Part shown: piece by piece, positions 25,745 through 35,169 of the stretch
How the letters are laid out: each line of letters starts with the position of its first letter
Numbering within the stretch: the first letter of the stretch is position 1
DNA from: Streptomyces sp. ISL-10
GTDB taxonomy: Bacteria > Actinomycetota > Actinomycetes > Streptomycetales > Streptomycetaceae
DNA: 64,000 nt
Direction: 5' to 3'
Assembly (NCBI RefSeq): GCF_018614575.1
Contig: NZ_JAGGOJ010000017.1
Coordinates: 124,001-188,000 of the forward strand
Notes under the pieces: model-generated
The model's database searches: none
The model's input: only the letters and a program-made list of their open reading frames with translations
What the model was told of the DNA's origin: nothing
Translations under genes and position numbers: made by a program

Positions 25745-26172
25745 GCGAGGTCGTTGCCGTAGTAGTAGGGGTCGGTCTGCCAGCTCACGGTCAGCCACAG
25801 GCTCAGCGAGATGAGCGCGCCACCGAGAGCGGCCAGGCGGGCCAGGAGGCCGACCAGGGTGCCGAGTCCGACGGCGATCTCACCGATGGCGATGGCGGTA
25901 CCGAAGGCCTCCGGGTTCTTCAGCGCCAGGTCGACGAGTGCGGGCACGGCGGAGCCGTCGCGCACGGAGCTCATCACCTCGCCGATGGACCCGGTGCCGC
26001 TCGCCGCCAGGAACCGGCTGTCGGTGAGTTTGTCGATGCCCGCGTAGATGAAGGTCACGCCGAGGAACAGGCGCAGCGGCAGCAGCGCGTACCGGGTGGC
26101 CTGCTCCCTCCAGCCACGCGGCCCGTCGTCGAGCGTCCCGTAGGTCGGTGTCGTCCGGTATGTGTGTGTCAT
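25651..26172 (-). CDS. DoxX family membrane protein
   Basis: The 173-residue protein has the DoxX/thiosulfate-quinone-oxidoreductase-like four-helix layout. The first helix is LRLFLGVTFIYAGIDKLTD, a signature of the family, followed by EIAVGLGTLVGLLARLAALGG and ALISLSLWLTVSW. DoxX proteins are linked to redox and thiol homeostasis at the membrane. The start at 26172 (MTHTYRTTP) has GGCGGGA upstream. The gene converges on, and overlaps, the small membrane-protein gene. Confidence 0.9.
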   Translation of the reverse strand: MTHTYRTTPTYGTLDDGPRGWREQATRYALLPLRLFLGVTFIYAGIDKLTDSRFLAASGTGSIGEVMSSVRDGSAVPALVDLALKNPEAFGTAIAIGEIAVGLGTLVGLLARLAALGGALISLSLWLTVSWQTDPYYYGNDLAYLMAWLPLVLAGASVFSLDALLRERRRRTP

Positions 26173-26285
26173 CGCTGGTCCCGCCTTCGATTGACCCGTC
26201 AACCGACCATACGTACGGCGAAGCCGTGCCGCTCACCAGGCATGCGGCACGGACTGTGACAGATGGGTGACAAGTCCGCCGCGGG

Positions 26286-27578
26286 TCAGTCGGTGACCTC
26301 GATGAGGCAGCGATTGCTCGCCACCCCGGCGGCCGTCACCACCTGCACGTCGATCTTCCCCGGCTCGACCTCCACGGGTACCGGCACCGTGAGCAGCGTG
26401 TCGGCCGGATTGGCGAAGCCGCCGGGCACCGGGATCAGCGGCACGTGCACATGGACCGCGCCGAAGCGGACGACCAGTTTCGCCAGCAGGTCCGGCCGGT
26501 CCGCGCCAGGCGGCACGAAGCCGGTGCCGCGGACCTCGATGTCGTCACCGGTGCGGATGGGTCCGTCCAGGTCACCGGCCTCACGGGCCCGGACCACCGA
26601 CATCACGACGGGCCGGCCGCCCTCCGCGTATTTACCGGCGAGATACGTCGCGGCCGAGAGCGCCACGAGCAGCACGAGCCCCCACGGCAGGTGGGGCAGC
26701 CGCTCAGGGGCACGGGCGAGCCCGGTCAGGGCGAGAGCGACGACGGCCGCGTTGATCAGCATGTACTGCGTGTCGGCGAAGGCGGCCCGGCCCGAGTCGT
26801 CGCAGAACAGGTCGGCCGCGCGCGGACGGTCGGCGCGCATCTTCTGCAACCGCAGTCCGGCCACGCGTACCGCGACGATCCTGCGCACCCCGACGGCGAT
26901 CGCGCACACCAGCGCGAGGACGCACAGCAGCCCGCCGCCGGCCGGAACGCCCATGCCCTCGGTGAGCCGGTCGCGCCGGGCACCCGCGGACGCGCCGGCC
27001 AGCAGGAACCCGAGATGCAGCACAGCGCCGCAGACGACGAGCAACCAGGCGGCGGCGACGGTACGGGACGTGGACAGGCGATGGTCCTCGCCGGTCAGGG
27101 CCGCGAGCAGGCCGCCCCGGTCGCGGTGCGCGTGCGCCGCCCCGGTGAGCGCCCCGGCCACGACGAGCGCGGCGAGCAGCCCGGCCGTACGGGTCGCGGT
27201 CCAGCCCGCTCCGATCGCGGTGGCCGTCTGGGTGAGGACGAGCGCCGCGCAGCATCCCCACACGACGGCCAGGCTGCGCAGGCGGACTCTGCCCAGCCGG
27301 GACGCGGCCACGGCCTGGTCGAGACCCGCGACGGTGCGGGCGGACTGGGTCAGCTCGTCGGACACCCACTGCCGTGACGCGCCCGGCGAGTGGGCGACGC
27401 CCGCGGGAAGCCCTTCCCCGGCCGCCAATTCGTCCCGCTTGGCGAGAAATTCGGCCACCGCTCGCCGATGGCCTTCGCGCGCGCCGTGCGCGCATGTGTC
27501 GCACTGTTCCGCTTCCTGCACCGCCACGACCGAACGCCACCTCTCCGCATCGCACAGGCGAACCACCTGGTGATGCAT
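26286..27578 (-). CDS. six-helix membrane protein with C-terminal IPT/TIG-like domain
   Basis: This is a 430-residue protein. The N-terminal 95 residues are soluble (with CDAERWRS and a CDTC pair). About six membrane helices lie between 100 and 320 (for example SLAVVWGCCAALVLTQTATA and LPWGLVLLVALSAATYLAG). The C-terminal 100 residues are beta-rich with GDDIEVRGTGFVPPG, typical of IPT/TIG immunoglobulin-like folds. The ATG has no ribosome-binding site, but CACAAT lies just upstream, so the mRNA may be leaderless. I do not recognise a function. Confidence 0.7.
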   Translation of the reverse strand: MHHQVVRLCDAERWRSVVAVQEAEQCDTCAHGAREGHRRAVAEFLAKRDELAAGEGLPAGVAHSPGASRQWVSDELTQSARTVAGLDQAVAASRLGRVRLRSLAVVWGCCAALVLTQTATAIGAGWTATRTAGLLAALVVAGALTGAAHAHRDRGGLLAALTGEDHRLSTSRTVAAAWLLVVCGAVLHLGFLLAGASAGARRDRLTEGMGVPAGGGLLCVLALVCAIAVGVRRIVAVRVAGLRLQKMRADRPRAADLFCDDSGRAAFADTQYMLINAAVVALALTGLARAPERLPHLPWGLVLLVALSAATYLAGKYAEGGRPVVMSVVRAREAGDLDGPIRTGDDIEVRGTGFVPPGADRPDLLAKLVVRFGAVHVHVPLIPVPGGFANPADTLLTVPVPVEVEPGKIDVQVVTAAGVASNRCLIEVTD

Positions 27579-27662
27579 GGGAATTGTGCCGTACGCAAAC
27601 CGCCGCCATCCCGATGGCCGAGGCCAGAGGGGGTGAACCTGACGGCGCGGGGTTGACCGGGG

Positions 27663-28451
27663 CTAATGCAGGAGGTCCGGTTCGGCGCGGCTGATCTGCT
27701 GCCACAGCGGCTGGAAACTGATCCAGGCGACAAGGTCGCTGCCCAGTCGCTCGCGGGTCGCCAGGGCCTCTCGGCGCCCGAGGGGAACGGCCTTGCCCGC
27801 GGCCCGCGCCGCCAGTTGCACCTGGGCACAGCGCTCCATGGAGATGAACCACCAGGCGGCGGCGTCGACGGAGTCGCCGACGGTCAGCAGCCCGTGGTTG
27901 CGCAGGACGAGCGCCTTGCGGGAGCCGAGCCCGTCCGCGATCCTGCGCCCCTCGTCCTCGTCGACGCTCACCCCCGTGTACGCGTCGAGGAACGCGTGGT
28001 CCTCGTAGAAGGCGCACGCCTCCTGGGTGAGGGGCTCGACCGGATCGCCGAGCGCCGCCAGCGCCCGCCCGTGCACGGTGTGGGTGTGCGCGACGGCGAC
28101 GACGTCCGGGCGGGTCAGAGACACCTGGGCGTGCACGGTGAACGCGGCCTGGTTGACGCGGTGCCGCCCGACGACGGTCCGGCCCCACCGGTCGGCGAGG
28201 ACCAGGTCGCCGGCCGAGACATGGGCGAAGGGGACACCGAAGGGATTCACCCAGAAGCAGTCGGTGAACTCCGGGTCACGCGCGGTGAGTTGGCCCGACA
28301 CCCCGTCCTCGTACCCGAAGCGCCCGAACAGCCGCAGCGCCCCGGCCAGCCGCTCCTTGCGGTACGCGCGCTCCTCTACGACGGACTCGTGCACGGGCGG
28401 CATCGCGAACCGCAACTGCTCCACGGGCAAGGGCTCCGGCGTGTGCGTCAT
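27663..28451 (-). CDS. class II aldolase/adducin family protein
   Basis: The 262-residue protein has the class II aldolase/adducin fold seen in L-fuculose-phosphate aldolase and L-ribulose-5-phosphate epimerase. Zinc ligands are in HTHTVHGRAL and the later NHGLLTVG. Asn/Gly motifs appear early (DGVSGQLTARD). The start MTHTPEPLPVEQLRF at 28451 is chosen by family length; the ribosome-binding site is weak. The substrate cannot be told from sequence. Members of this length with FVNPFGVPF-like segments are often annotated as degradative aldolases of unknown specificity. The guaA terminator sits just upstream. Confidence 0.88.
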   Translation of the reverse strand: MTHTPEPLPVEQLRFAMPPVHESVVEERAYRKERLAGALRLFGRFGYEDGVSGQLTARDPEFTDCFWVNPFGVPFAHVSAGDLVLADRWGRTVVGRHRVNQAAFTVHAQVSLTRPDVVAVAHTHTVHGRALAALGDPVEPLTQEACAFYEDHAFLDAYTGVSVDEDEGRRIADGLGSRKALVLRNHGLLTVGDSVDAAAWWFISMERCAQVQLAARAAGKAVPLGRREALATRERLGSDLVAWISFQPLWQQISRAEPDLLH

Positions 28452-28518
28452 GGCCGGAAGGTAACTCCGCAGAGGTCGACTGGCCAGAGCGCCGCACCAC
28501 TTGGGCAGCGCATACGGC

Positions 28519-28553
28519 GACGCCGCCGCCCACACGGGGTGGGCGGCGGCGTC
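28519..28553 (-). terminator. guaA terminator
   Basis: A perfect 15-bp stem GACGCCGCCGCCCAC / GTGGGCGGCGGCGTC with a five-base loop lies 21 bp downstream of the guaA stop. It also separates guaA from the aldolase gene on the same strand. Confidence 0.85.
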
Positions 28554-28572
28554 ACATGCGGCGGCAGGGGAG

Positions 28573-30170
<1,598 letters not shown>

Positions 30171-30297
30171 TGGCGGCCTTCCGGCGGTGGGAGAGGGTCG
30201 GTATTTGTCGATTCTACCGGGACGGCCGGCCATACCTTCGTCTCACCATCCGAACCGGGCTTTGGCCCCGAGCAGGGGCGCGGTCCATACTGTCCGC

Positions 30298-30369
30298 ATG
30301 CACAAGCAGCTGACCTTCGTCTTTACCTATGGCACCGGCCCGTCCGGCTGCCATGGTCGTGCTGCTTAG
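30298..30369 (+). CDS. probable aromatic amino-acid leader peptide
   Basis: A 23-codon open frame, MHKQLTFVFTYGTG...AA, ends 22 bp before a terminator-like hairpin and 104 bp before chorismate mutase. Phe, Phe and Tyr codons cluster at positions 7, 9 and 11 (TTC, TTT, TAT), and TTT and TAT are rare in this genome. This is the arrangement of attenuators in which ribosome stalling at codons of the end product prevents termination. Chorismate mutase makes the precursor of Phe and Tyr. The ribosome-binding site is weak, so the assignment is a hypothesis. Confidence 0.55.
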   Translation: MHKQLTFVFTYGTGPSGCHGRAA

Positions 30370-30391
30370 CTTCAGACAGCGACTTCCCAGG

Positions 30392-30418
30392 CGCCCCGGG
30401 CCGACAAGGCCCGGGGCG
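30392..30418 (+). terminator. attenuator-type terminator upstream of chorismate mutase
   Basis: The stem CGCCCCGGGCC / GGCCCGGGGCG (11 bp, loop GACAA) is followed by TCTGCGTTTT. GTCTG right after it can pair with CAGAC at 30373-30377, which allows an alternative or extended fold. It lies between the leader peptide and the chorismate mutase gene. Confidence 0.75.
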
Positions 30419-30473
30419 TCTGCGTTTTGCCCGGGCCGTGCCGATCCGGGGCCCCGACCCAAGGAGAGCCCCC

Positions 30474-30758
30474 GTGACCGAGGTACTCGACAAGACCGGC
30501 GCCCGCACCGACGACGCCGCGAATGTGATCACCGACGCCCGTGAGCGCATCGACGCGCTCGACGACCGGATCATCGGCCTGATCCAGGAGCGCATGGCCG
30601 TCTCCGCCGTCATCCAGGACGCCCGGATCGGCTCCGGTGGCCGCCGGGTGAATCTGGCGCGCGAGATGGAGGTGCTCGGCCGCTACAGGGACGCGCTCGG
30701 CAAGCCCGGCACGGCGCTCGCGATGACGATGCTGGAGCTGTGCCGGGGCCGTGTCTGA
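30474..30758 (+). CDS. chorismate mutase (AroQ type)
   Basis: This is a 94-residue all-helical chorismate mutase that converts chorismate to prephenate for Phe and Tyr synthesis. AroQ features are the ARERIDALDDRIIGLIQERMAV helix (residues about 22-43), with the catalytic Arg in RERID, then NLAREMEVLGRYRDALG. GTG 30474 has AAGGAGAG upstream. Length fits the stand-alone actinobacterial type. Expression is probably controlled by the preceding leader and terminator. Confidence 0.92.
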   Translation: MTEVLDKTGARTDDAANVITDARERIDALDDRIIGLIQERMAVSAVIQDARIGSGGRRVNLAREMEVLGRYRDALGKPGTALAMTMLELCRGRV

Positions 30759-31283
30759 GCCGTGCACGTACGCCTGCGCACCTGCGTTCGGGCGCATCCT
30801 CACCCGTACGGCGCGTGACGCGCCCCGCCGGTCTTCGTTGGTCCCGATGTCCGTGCCAGCCAGGGGCGGGCCTCGAAGGAAACCACGCGTGGCTCCGCTG
30901 GAGCGTGTGACGCACCCGCAGGTGCGTCGTGGGACCTCGCCCCAGCGCGCGTGACCGGTCGGCAGGGGACAGCAGCCCGGTCACCCCAAGGGCGGTCGGC
31001 TCCGGGGACGCCCGGCGCCGACCGCATCCGGTCCGAACCGGTTGCGCCGGCCGCAGCCCGTCCCCCAGATACGAGCACGTCCCCCGCTGCGCAACCACCC
31101 TGTCACAGGCCGCCCCCAGGCGCCCCGAGAGCGCGGGACCGACGGCCGCTCGCCCGCGGCGCACCCCGGGCGCCGTGCGCCGGCACCGACGCGAAGGGCC
31201 CCGCGGACGCGGGGTCCTTCGCCATGTCGCGCCGCCGGCGTCCTTCGGGACGAACGAGACCTCCACACACCGCAGGCCAATGT

Positions 31284-31315
31284 TGTGATCCACCTCACAT
31301 AAAGATTGTGTGAGG
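31284..31315 (+). promoter_or_regulatory. CRP-consensus site overlapping a second palindrome
   Basis: TGTGA-N6-TCACA (31284-31299) is a perfect CRP/FNR-type consensus. Its right half is also the left arm of CCTCACA-N9-TGTGAGG (31293-31315), so three half-sites lie in 32 bp. The nearest plus-strand product would be a short transcript ending at the 31410-31441 terminator. Confidence 0.5.
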
Positions 31316-31409
31316 CGAGGACAACCATCCTCACTGGTCACAGGTCATGCATGCGTAACAACGGCCTCATGTGTGCGCCCTTTGGCGCGGGGGCCGCGAG
31401 AAGCAAGGA

Positions 31410-31441
31410 GGCCGCTGCACTCGGAGGGGGGTGCAGCGGCC
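31410..31441. terminator. strong hairpin terminator
   Basis: The 11-bp stem GGCCGCTGCAC / GTGCAGCGGCC with a 10-base loop is followed on the plus strand by TTCGTCTGT and on the minus strand by TCCTTGCTTCTC. It could end a plus-strand small RNA and back up the GMC-oxidoreductase terminator. Confidence 0.75.
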
Positions 31442-31451
31442 TTCGTCTGTG

Positions 31452-31484
31452 CCCTGTGGCCCGGGGACTGCCCGGGCCACGGGG
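31452..31484 (-). terminator. GMC oxidoreductase terminator
   Basis: A 10-bp perfect stem GTGGCCCGGG / CCCGGGCCAC (extended by G-U and C-G pairs) begins immediately after the minus-strand stop at 31485. Confidence 0.75.
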
Positions 31485-33305
31485 CTACTTCTTGGGCGGA
31501 ACCGCGGGGATCCCGAGGAACGGCAGCTTCAGCGCGCCGAACGCATCAGCCGGGACCGCCGGGGACTTGGGTGCCACCGGTGCGAGCCGCTCATAGGCGT
31601 TGCCCTGGGCCGGACGCGGGTCCTCGTCGCCGCTGTTGGGCCAGAACGACATCGCACGCTCCGCCTGGGCCGTGATCGTCAGCGACGGGTTCACCCCCAG
31701 GTTCGCCGAGACCGCCGAGCCGTCGACGACCGAGATGCCCGGGTGGCCGTAGAGCCGGTGGTACGGGTCGATCACGCCGTCCTCGGCCGAGGCGCCGATC
31801 GGGCAGCCGCCCAGGAAGTGCGCGGTGAGCGGGGTGCCCATCAGTTCGCCGATATTGGAGCCGGCGAAGCCGTTGATCTCCTCCGCGAGCAGGGACGCGG
31901 CGCGGGTGGCCTCGGGGATCTGGTTCGGGTTCGGGGCGCCGTGGCCCTGGCGGGCGGTGAGCAGGCCCTTCCCGATGCCGCCGGGCTTGCGGTACGTGGT
32001 CAGCGAGTTGTCCAGGGACTGCATCACCAGGCCGATGATCGTCCGCTCCGACCAGCGCCGGTTGGAGAGCGCGCGGACCGCGAGCAAGGGGTGCCGGGCC
32101 ATGTTGCCGAGCCAGCCGACGACCCGGCCCTTCACCCGGTACGGAACCTGCAGGACCGTCATGCCACCCATGGCGTTGGAGCCGCGGCCGTAGCGGACCG
32201 GCTCGATGTGGGTGTTCTCGTCCGGGTGGATCGAGGACGTGATCGCGACACCGCGCGTGAAGTCGACCCGCTCCGCGCCATGGCGCTTGCGGTAGCGGCG
32301 GTTGTCGGTCTGGGCGCCGACGAGGGCCTCGGAGTTGGTGCGCGTCAGCTCGCCGAGCCGTGCCGACAGCCGCGGCAGCAGCCCGCTGTCCTTCATCCGG
32401 TGCAGCAGGGTCTGTGTGCCGTACGTACCGGCGGCGATGACCACACGGCGGGCCCGGAATGTGCGCCCCTGCCCCTTGCGCCTGTTGTCGCTGGGCAGGG
32501 TCTTGACCGCGAAGCCGCCGCTCGCGTCCTCGGTGACCGCGACGACGGACGTCATCGGGTGGACGACCGCGCCCGCCTTCTCGGCGAGGTGGAGGTAGTT
32601 CTCGTTGAGGGTGTTCTTCGCGCCGTGCCGGCAGCCCGTCATGCACTCCCCGCACTCGGTGCAGGCCTTGCGCGCGGGGCCGGCTCCGCCGAAGTAGGGG
32701 TCCGCGACCTCCTGGCCGGGCCGGGCCTTCACCGAACCGTCGGCGTCCTCGCCGTCTCCGAAGAACACCCCGACGGGGGCCATGTGGAAGGTGTCGCCCA
32801 CGCCCATCGCCTCGGCGGTCGCCTTCAGATGGACGTCCGAGGGCGTCATGGTCGGGTTGAGCCGCACGCCGAGCATGCGGCGTGCCTGGTCGTAGTACGG
32901 CCCCAGCTCGTCCTGCCAGTCCGTGATGTCCTTCCACTGCGGGTCGTTGAAGAAGGGCGCGGGCGGGACGTAGAGCGTGTTGGCGTAGTTCAGCGAGCCG
33001 CCGCCGACGCCCGCCCCCGCGAGCACCATGACATTGCCGAGCAGATGGATGCGCTGGATGCCGAACAGGCCGAGTGCGGGGGCCCAGAGGTAGTTGCGCA
33101 GGTCCCACGAGTTCTTCGGCAGCGACTCCCGGGTGAACCGGCGGCCGGCCTCCAGGACACCGACGCGGTATCCCTTCTCGGAGAGCCTGAGGGCGGAGAC
33201 CGAGCCGCCGAAGCCGGAGCCCACGACGATCACGTCGTAGTCGTACGCGTCGCCGTCATCGTCGCCGCCCGCGTCCTGGTTTCGGGCAGGGGGTACCTCG
33301 GACAT
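31485..33305 (-). CDS. GMC-family oxidoreductase, cholesterol-oxidase-like
   Basis: This is a 606-residue flavoprotein. The FAD Rossmann motif VGSGFGGSVSALRL lies at about 28-41. The GMC signature regions include GAGVGGGSLNYAN and the C-terminal VVDGSAVSANLGVNPSLTITA. It most resembles mycobacterial ChoD-type proteins annotated as cholesterol oxidases, which lack a signal peptide. A CxxCxxCxxxC cluster (CTECGECMTGC, about residues 220-230) is unusual for simple flavoenzymes. ATG 33305 has AGGAG upstream. The aldehyde dehydrogenase gene lies 62 bp upstream on the same strand, so an alcohol-to-acid pathway is plausible. The substrate is unknown. Confidence 0.9.
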   Translation of the reverse strand: MSEVPPARNQDAGGDDDGDAYDYDVIVVGSGFGGSVSALRLSEKGYRVGVLEAGRRFTRESLPKNSWDLRNYLWAPALGLFGIQRIHLLGNVMVLAGAGVGGGSLNYANTLYVPPAPFFNDPQWKDITDWQDELGPYYDQARRMLGVRLNPTMTPSDVHLKATAEAMGVGDTFHMAPVGVFFGDGEDADGSVKARPGQEVADPYFGGAGPARKACTECGECMTGCRHGAKNTLNENYLHLAEKAGAVVHPMTSVVAVTEDASGGFAVKTLPSDNRRKGQGRTFRARRVVIAAGTYGTQTLLHRMKDSGLLPRLSARLGELTRTNSEALVGAQTDNRRYRKRHGAERVDFTRGVAITSSIHPDENTHIEPVRYGRGSNAMGGMTVLQVPYRVKGRVVGWLGNMARHPLLAVRALSNRRWSERTIIGLVMQSLDNSLTTYRKPGGIGKGLLTARQGHGAPNPNQIPEATRAASLLAEEINGFAGSNIGELMGTPLTAHFLGGCPIGASAEDGVIDPYHRLYGHPGISVVDGSAVSANLGVNPSLTITAQAERAMSFWPNSGDEDPRPAQGNAYERLAPVAPKSPAVPADAFGALKLPFLGIPAVPPKK

Positions 33306-33367
33306 GGCTCTCCTCGTGAAATGTGCGGGCGTACGGGGTACGGGGGGCGGCGCTGGTGGGACTGCGG

Positions 33368-34984
33368 TCAGCGCAGGCGCAGGGCCTTCATCGCCTTCAG
33401 GCTGAAGCTCATGAACGCGGCGTACTTCTCGTCGTCCATGCCGAACGACGGGGCGAGCGGCATCAGCCGCTGCTGGGCGACGGTCTGCGCCTCCGTGTAC
33501 TTGAGGATGCCCTCGGAGCCGTGCCGCCGGCCGAGCCCGGAGTCCTTCATGCCACCCATGGGTGCCTGGACGCTGCCGTAGGCCGGGGCGTATCCCTCGT
33601 TGATGTTCACCGTGCCGGTGCGCAGCTTGGCCGCGACGGCGTGGCCGCGCCGGCCGTCCTTGGTCCACACGCTCGAATTGAGGCCGTAGGCCGTGGCGTT
33701 GGCGAGTTCGACGACCTTGTCCTCGTCGGAGAAACGGTAGATCGACACGACCGGGCCGAAAGTCTCCTCGCCGCACACGGCCATGGGCGCGTCCACGCCG
33801 TCGAGGATGGTGGGCTCGTAGAAGTACGGGCCGATGTCGGGCCGGGCGACGCCGCCTGCGACGAGCTTCGCGCCCTTGGCAACGGCCTCCTCGACATGGC
33901 GGGTGACCGTCTCCAGCTGGCGCGGGCCGACGAGGGAACCCATGTCGGCGCCGTAGGCCAGGGAGTTGCCGAGCCGCATCGCCTTGGTGCGGGCGGCGAA
34001 GCGCTCGACGAACGCGTCCGCGATCAACTCGTGCACGTACAAGCGCTCGATCGATATGCACAGCTGGCCCGCGGAGGAGAAGCAGGCGCGGACCGCGCCT
34101 GCCGCGGCCTTCTCCACATCGGCGTCGTGCAGCACCAGCATGGCGTTCTTGCCGCCGAGTTCGAGGGAGACGCCGACCAGCCGGGCCGCCGCTCCCTGGG
34201 CGACCTCGCGGCCGGTCCGGGTCGATCCGGTGAAGGAGACGTAGTCGGCGTGCCGGACGACCTCGGGGCCGACGACCGGACCCTCGCCGATGACGACCTG
34301 GAACACCTCGGCGGGCAGGCCCGCCTCGATCAGCAGGTCACGCGCCCACAGCGCGGTGAGCGCGGTCTCGGTGTCGGGCTTCATGACGACCGCGTTACCG
34401 GAGACGAAGGCGGGCAGGGCGTCACCGACGGACAGCTCCAGCGGGTAGTTCCACGGCGCGATCTGACCCACGACACCGCGCGGCTGGCGCAGTTCGGTGG
34501 TCTTGGTGAGGACGGGCACGACGCCGGTGTGGTGCTTGGGCCGGAGGTAGGCGGGGGCCTTGCGCCCGTAGTGGCGGGCCGCGACGGCGACCGCCTGCAC
34601 CTCCTCGTGCGCGTGCAGCCGGGCCTTGCCGGTCTCCAGCTGGATCAGGTCCAGCACTTCGGCCTGGCGCTCCAGGACCAGGTCGTGGAAGCGCAGCAGC
34701 ACAGCGGCGCGGGCGCGCGCCGGGGTGGCCTCCCACACGCGCTGGGCGGCACGGGCGCGCTCGAAGGCGGCCGCGACGTCGTCAGGAGTGGACTCGGGCA
34801 GGTCCGCCAGCTTCTCGCCGGTGAACGGCGCGTGGTTGGCCGTGCGGCCGGAGCCCGCCACACCCTTGGTGAGCTGGGCGACCACTTCGGGAGTGACCAC
34901 GTCGGCTGCGGTGCGCGCACCGGCCGGCGAGGCGGCGATGGGGTTGGTGCCAAGGGCGGTTGCGGTGGCCTGCGAGTCCGTCAT
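33368..34984 (-). CDS. aldehyde dehydrogenase, GabD2-like (succinate-semialdehyde type)
   Basis: This is a 538-residue NAD(P)-dependent aldehyde dehydrogenase. Motifs are APWNYPLEL (cofactor site), SFTGSTRTG, the general base Glu in VSLELGGKN and the nucleophile Cys in SSAGQLCISIER. The GPVVSIYRF and GLNSSVWT segments match succinate-semialdehyde dehydrogenases (GabD2) of actinobacteria, though specificity is uncertain. The ATG at 34984 lacks a good ribosome-binding site. CATACT just upstream could give a leaderless mRNA. It probably forms an operon with the GMC oxidoreductase. Perfect palindromes lie 70-110 bp upstream. Confidence 0.9.
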   Translation of the reverse strand: MTDSQATATALGTNPIAASPAGARTAADVVTPEVVAQLTKGVAGSGRTANHAPFTGEKLADLPESTPDDVAAAFERARAAQRVWEATPARARAAVLLRFHDLVLERQAEVLDLIQLETGKARLHAHEEVQAVAVAARHYGRKAPAYLRPKHHTGVVPVLTKTTELRQPRGVVGQIAPWNYPLELSVGDALPAFVSGNAVVMKPDTETALTALWARDLLIEAGLPAEVFQVVIGEGPVVGPEVVRHADYVSFTGSTRTGREVAQGAAARLVGVSLELGGKNAMLVLHDADVEKAAAGAVRACFSSAGQLCISIERLYVHELIADAFVERFAARTKAMRLGNSLAYGADMGSLVGPRQLETVTRHVEEAVAKGAKLVAGGVARPDIGPYFYEPTILDGVDAPMAVCGEETFGPVVSIYRFSDEDKVVELANATAYGLNSSVWTKDGRRGHAVAAKLRTGTVNINEGYAPAYGSVQAPMGGMKDSGLGRRHGSEGILKYTEAQTVAQQRLMPLAPSFGMDDEKYAAFMSFSLKAMKALRLR

Positions 34985-35056
34985 GGGGGCGAGAGTATGC
35001 GGCGATCAGCACTTTGGGTACCCACCGGTAACAGCTTTTCACCGGGCCCCCACGAT

Positions 35057-35094
35057 TCCGCCAGTGATCACTGGCGGATAAGCCCTGATCAGGG
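35057..35094. promoter_or_regulatory. two perfect palindromes upstream of the aldehyde dehydrogenase gene
   Basis: TCCGCCAGTGATCACTGGCGGA (35057-35078, written as half-site TCCGCCAGTGA) and CCCTGATCAGGG (35083-35094) are both perfect and share the core TGATCA. TGGGTACCCA at 35015-35024 is a third. They lie between the kinase stop and the dehydrogenase start, so they are good operator candidates. The first could also end kinase transcription. Confidence 0.55.
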
Positions 35095-35169
35095 ACTTGC
35101 CGTCGTTCGGCGGAGGTGGGGACTGTGATGAAGCCGTTGTGCGGATCTCCGGCGGAGCGGATCCGGACG

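Larger units (their letters stand above)
30759..31484. other. gene-free region with hairpins and regulatory palindromes
   Basis: No credible protein gene was seen between chorismate mutase and the convergent GMC oxidoreductase. Hairpins occur at 30909-30928 (GACGCACC / GGTGCGTC) and 31191-31222 (GCGAAGGGCCCCGC / GCGGGGTCCTTCGC). CRP-like palindromes lie at 31284-31315. Two strong terminators sit at 31410-31441 and 31452-31484. The stretch 31320-31441 could be a small RNA gene. Confidence 0.5.

Noticed and set aside
30909..30928. Hairpin GACGCACC / GGTGCGTC as a chorismate mutase terminator
   Set aside because: It lies 150 bp after the stop and has no T-rich tail; it may be incidental.
32288..32310. 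TTGTCGGTC inside the GMC oxidoreductase gene as a promoter
   Set aside because: It is within coding sequence and the hexamer at the right distance (GACGAG) does not match a -10 element.
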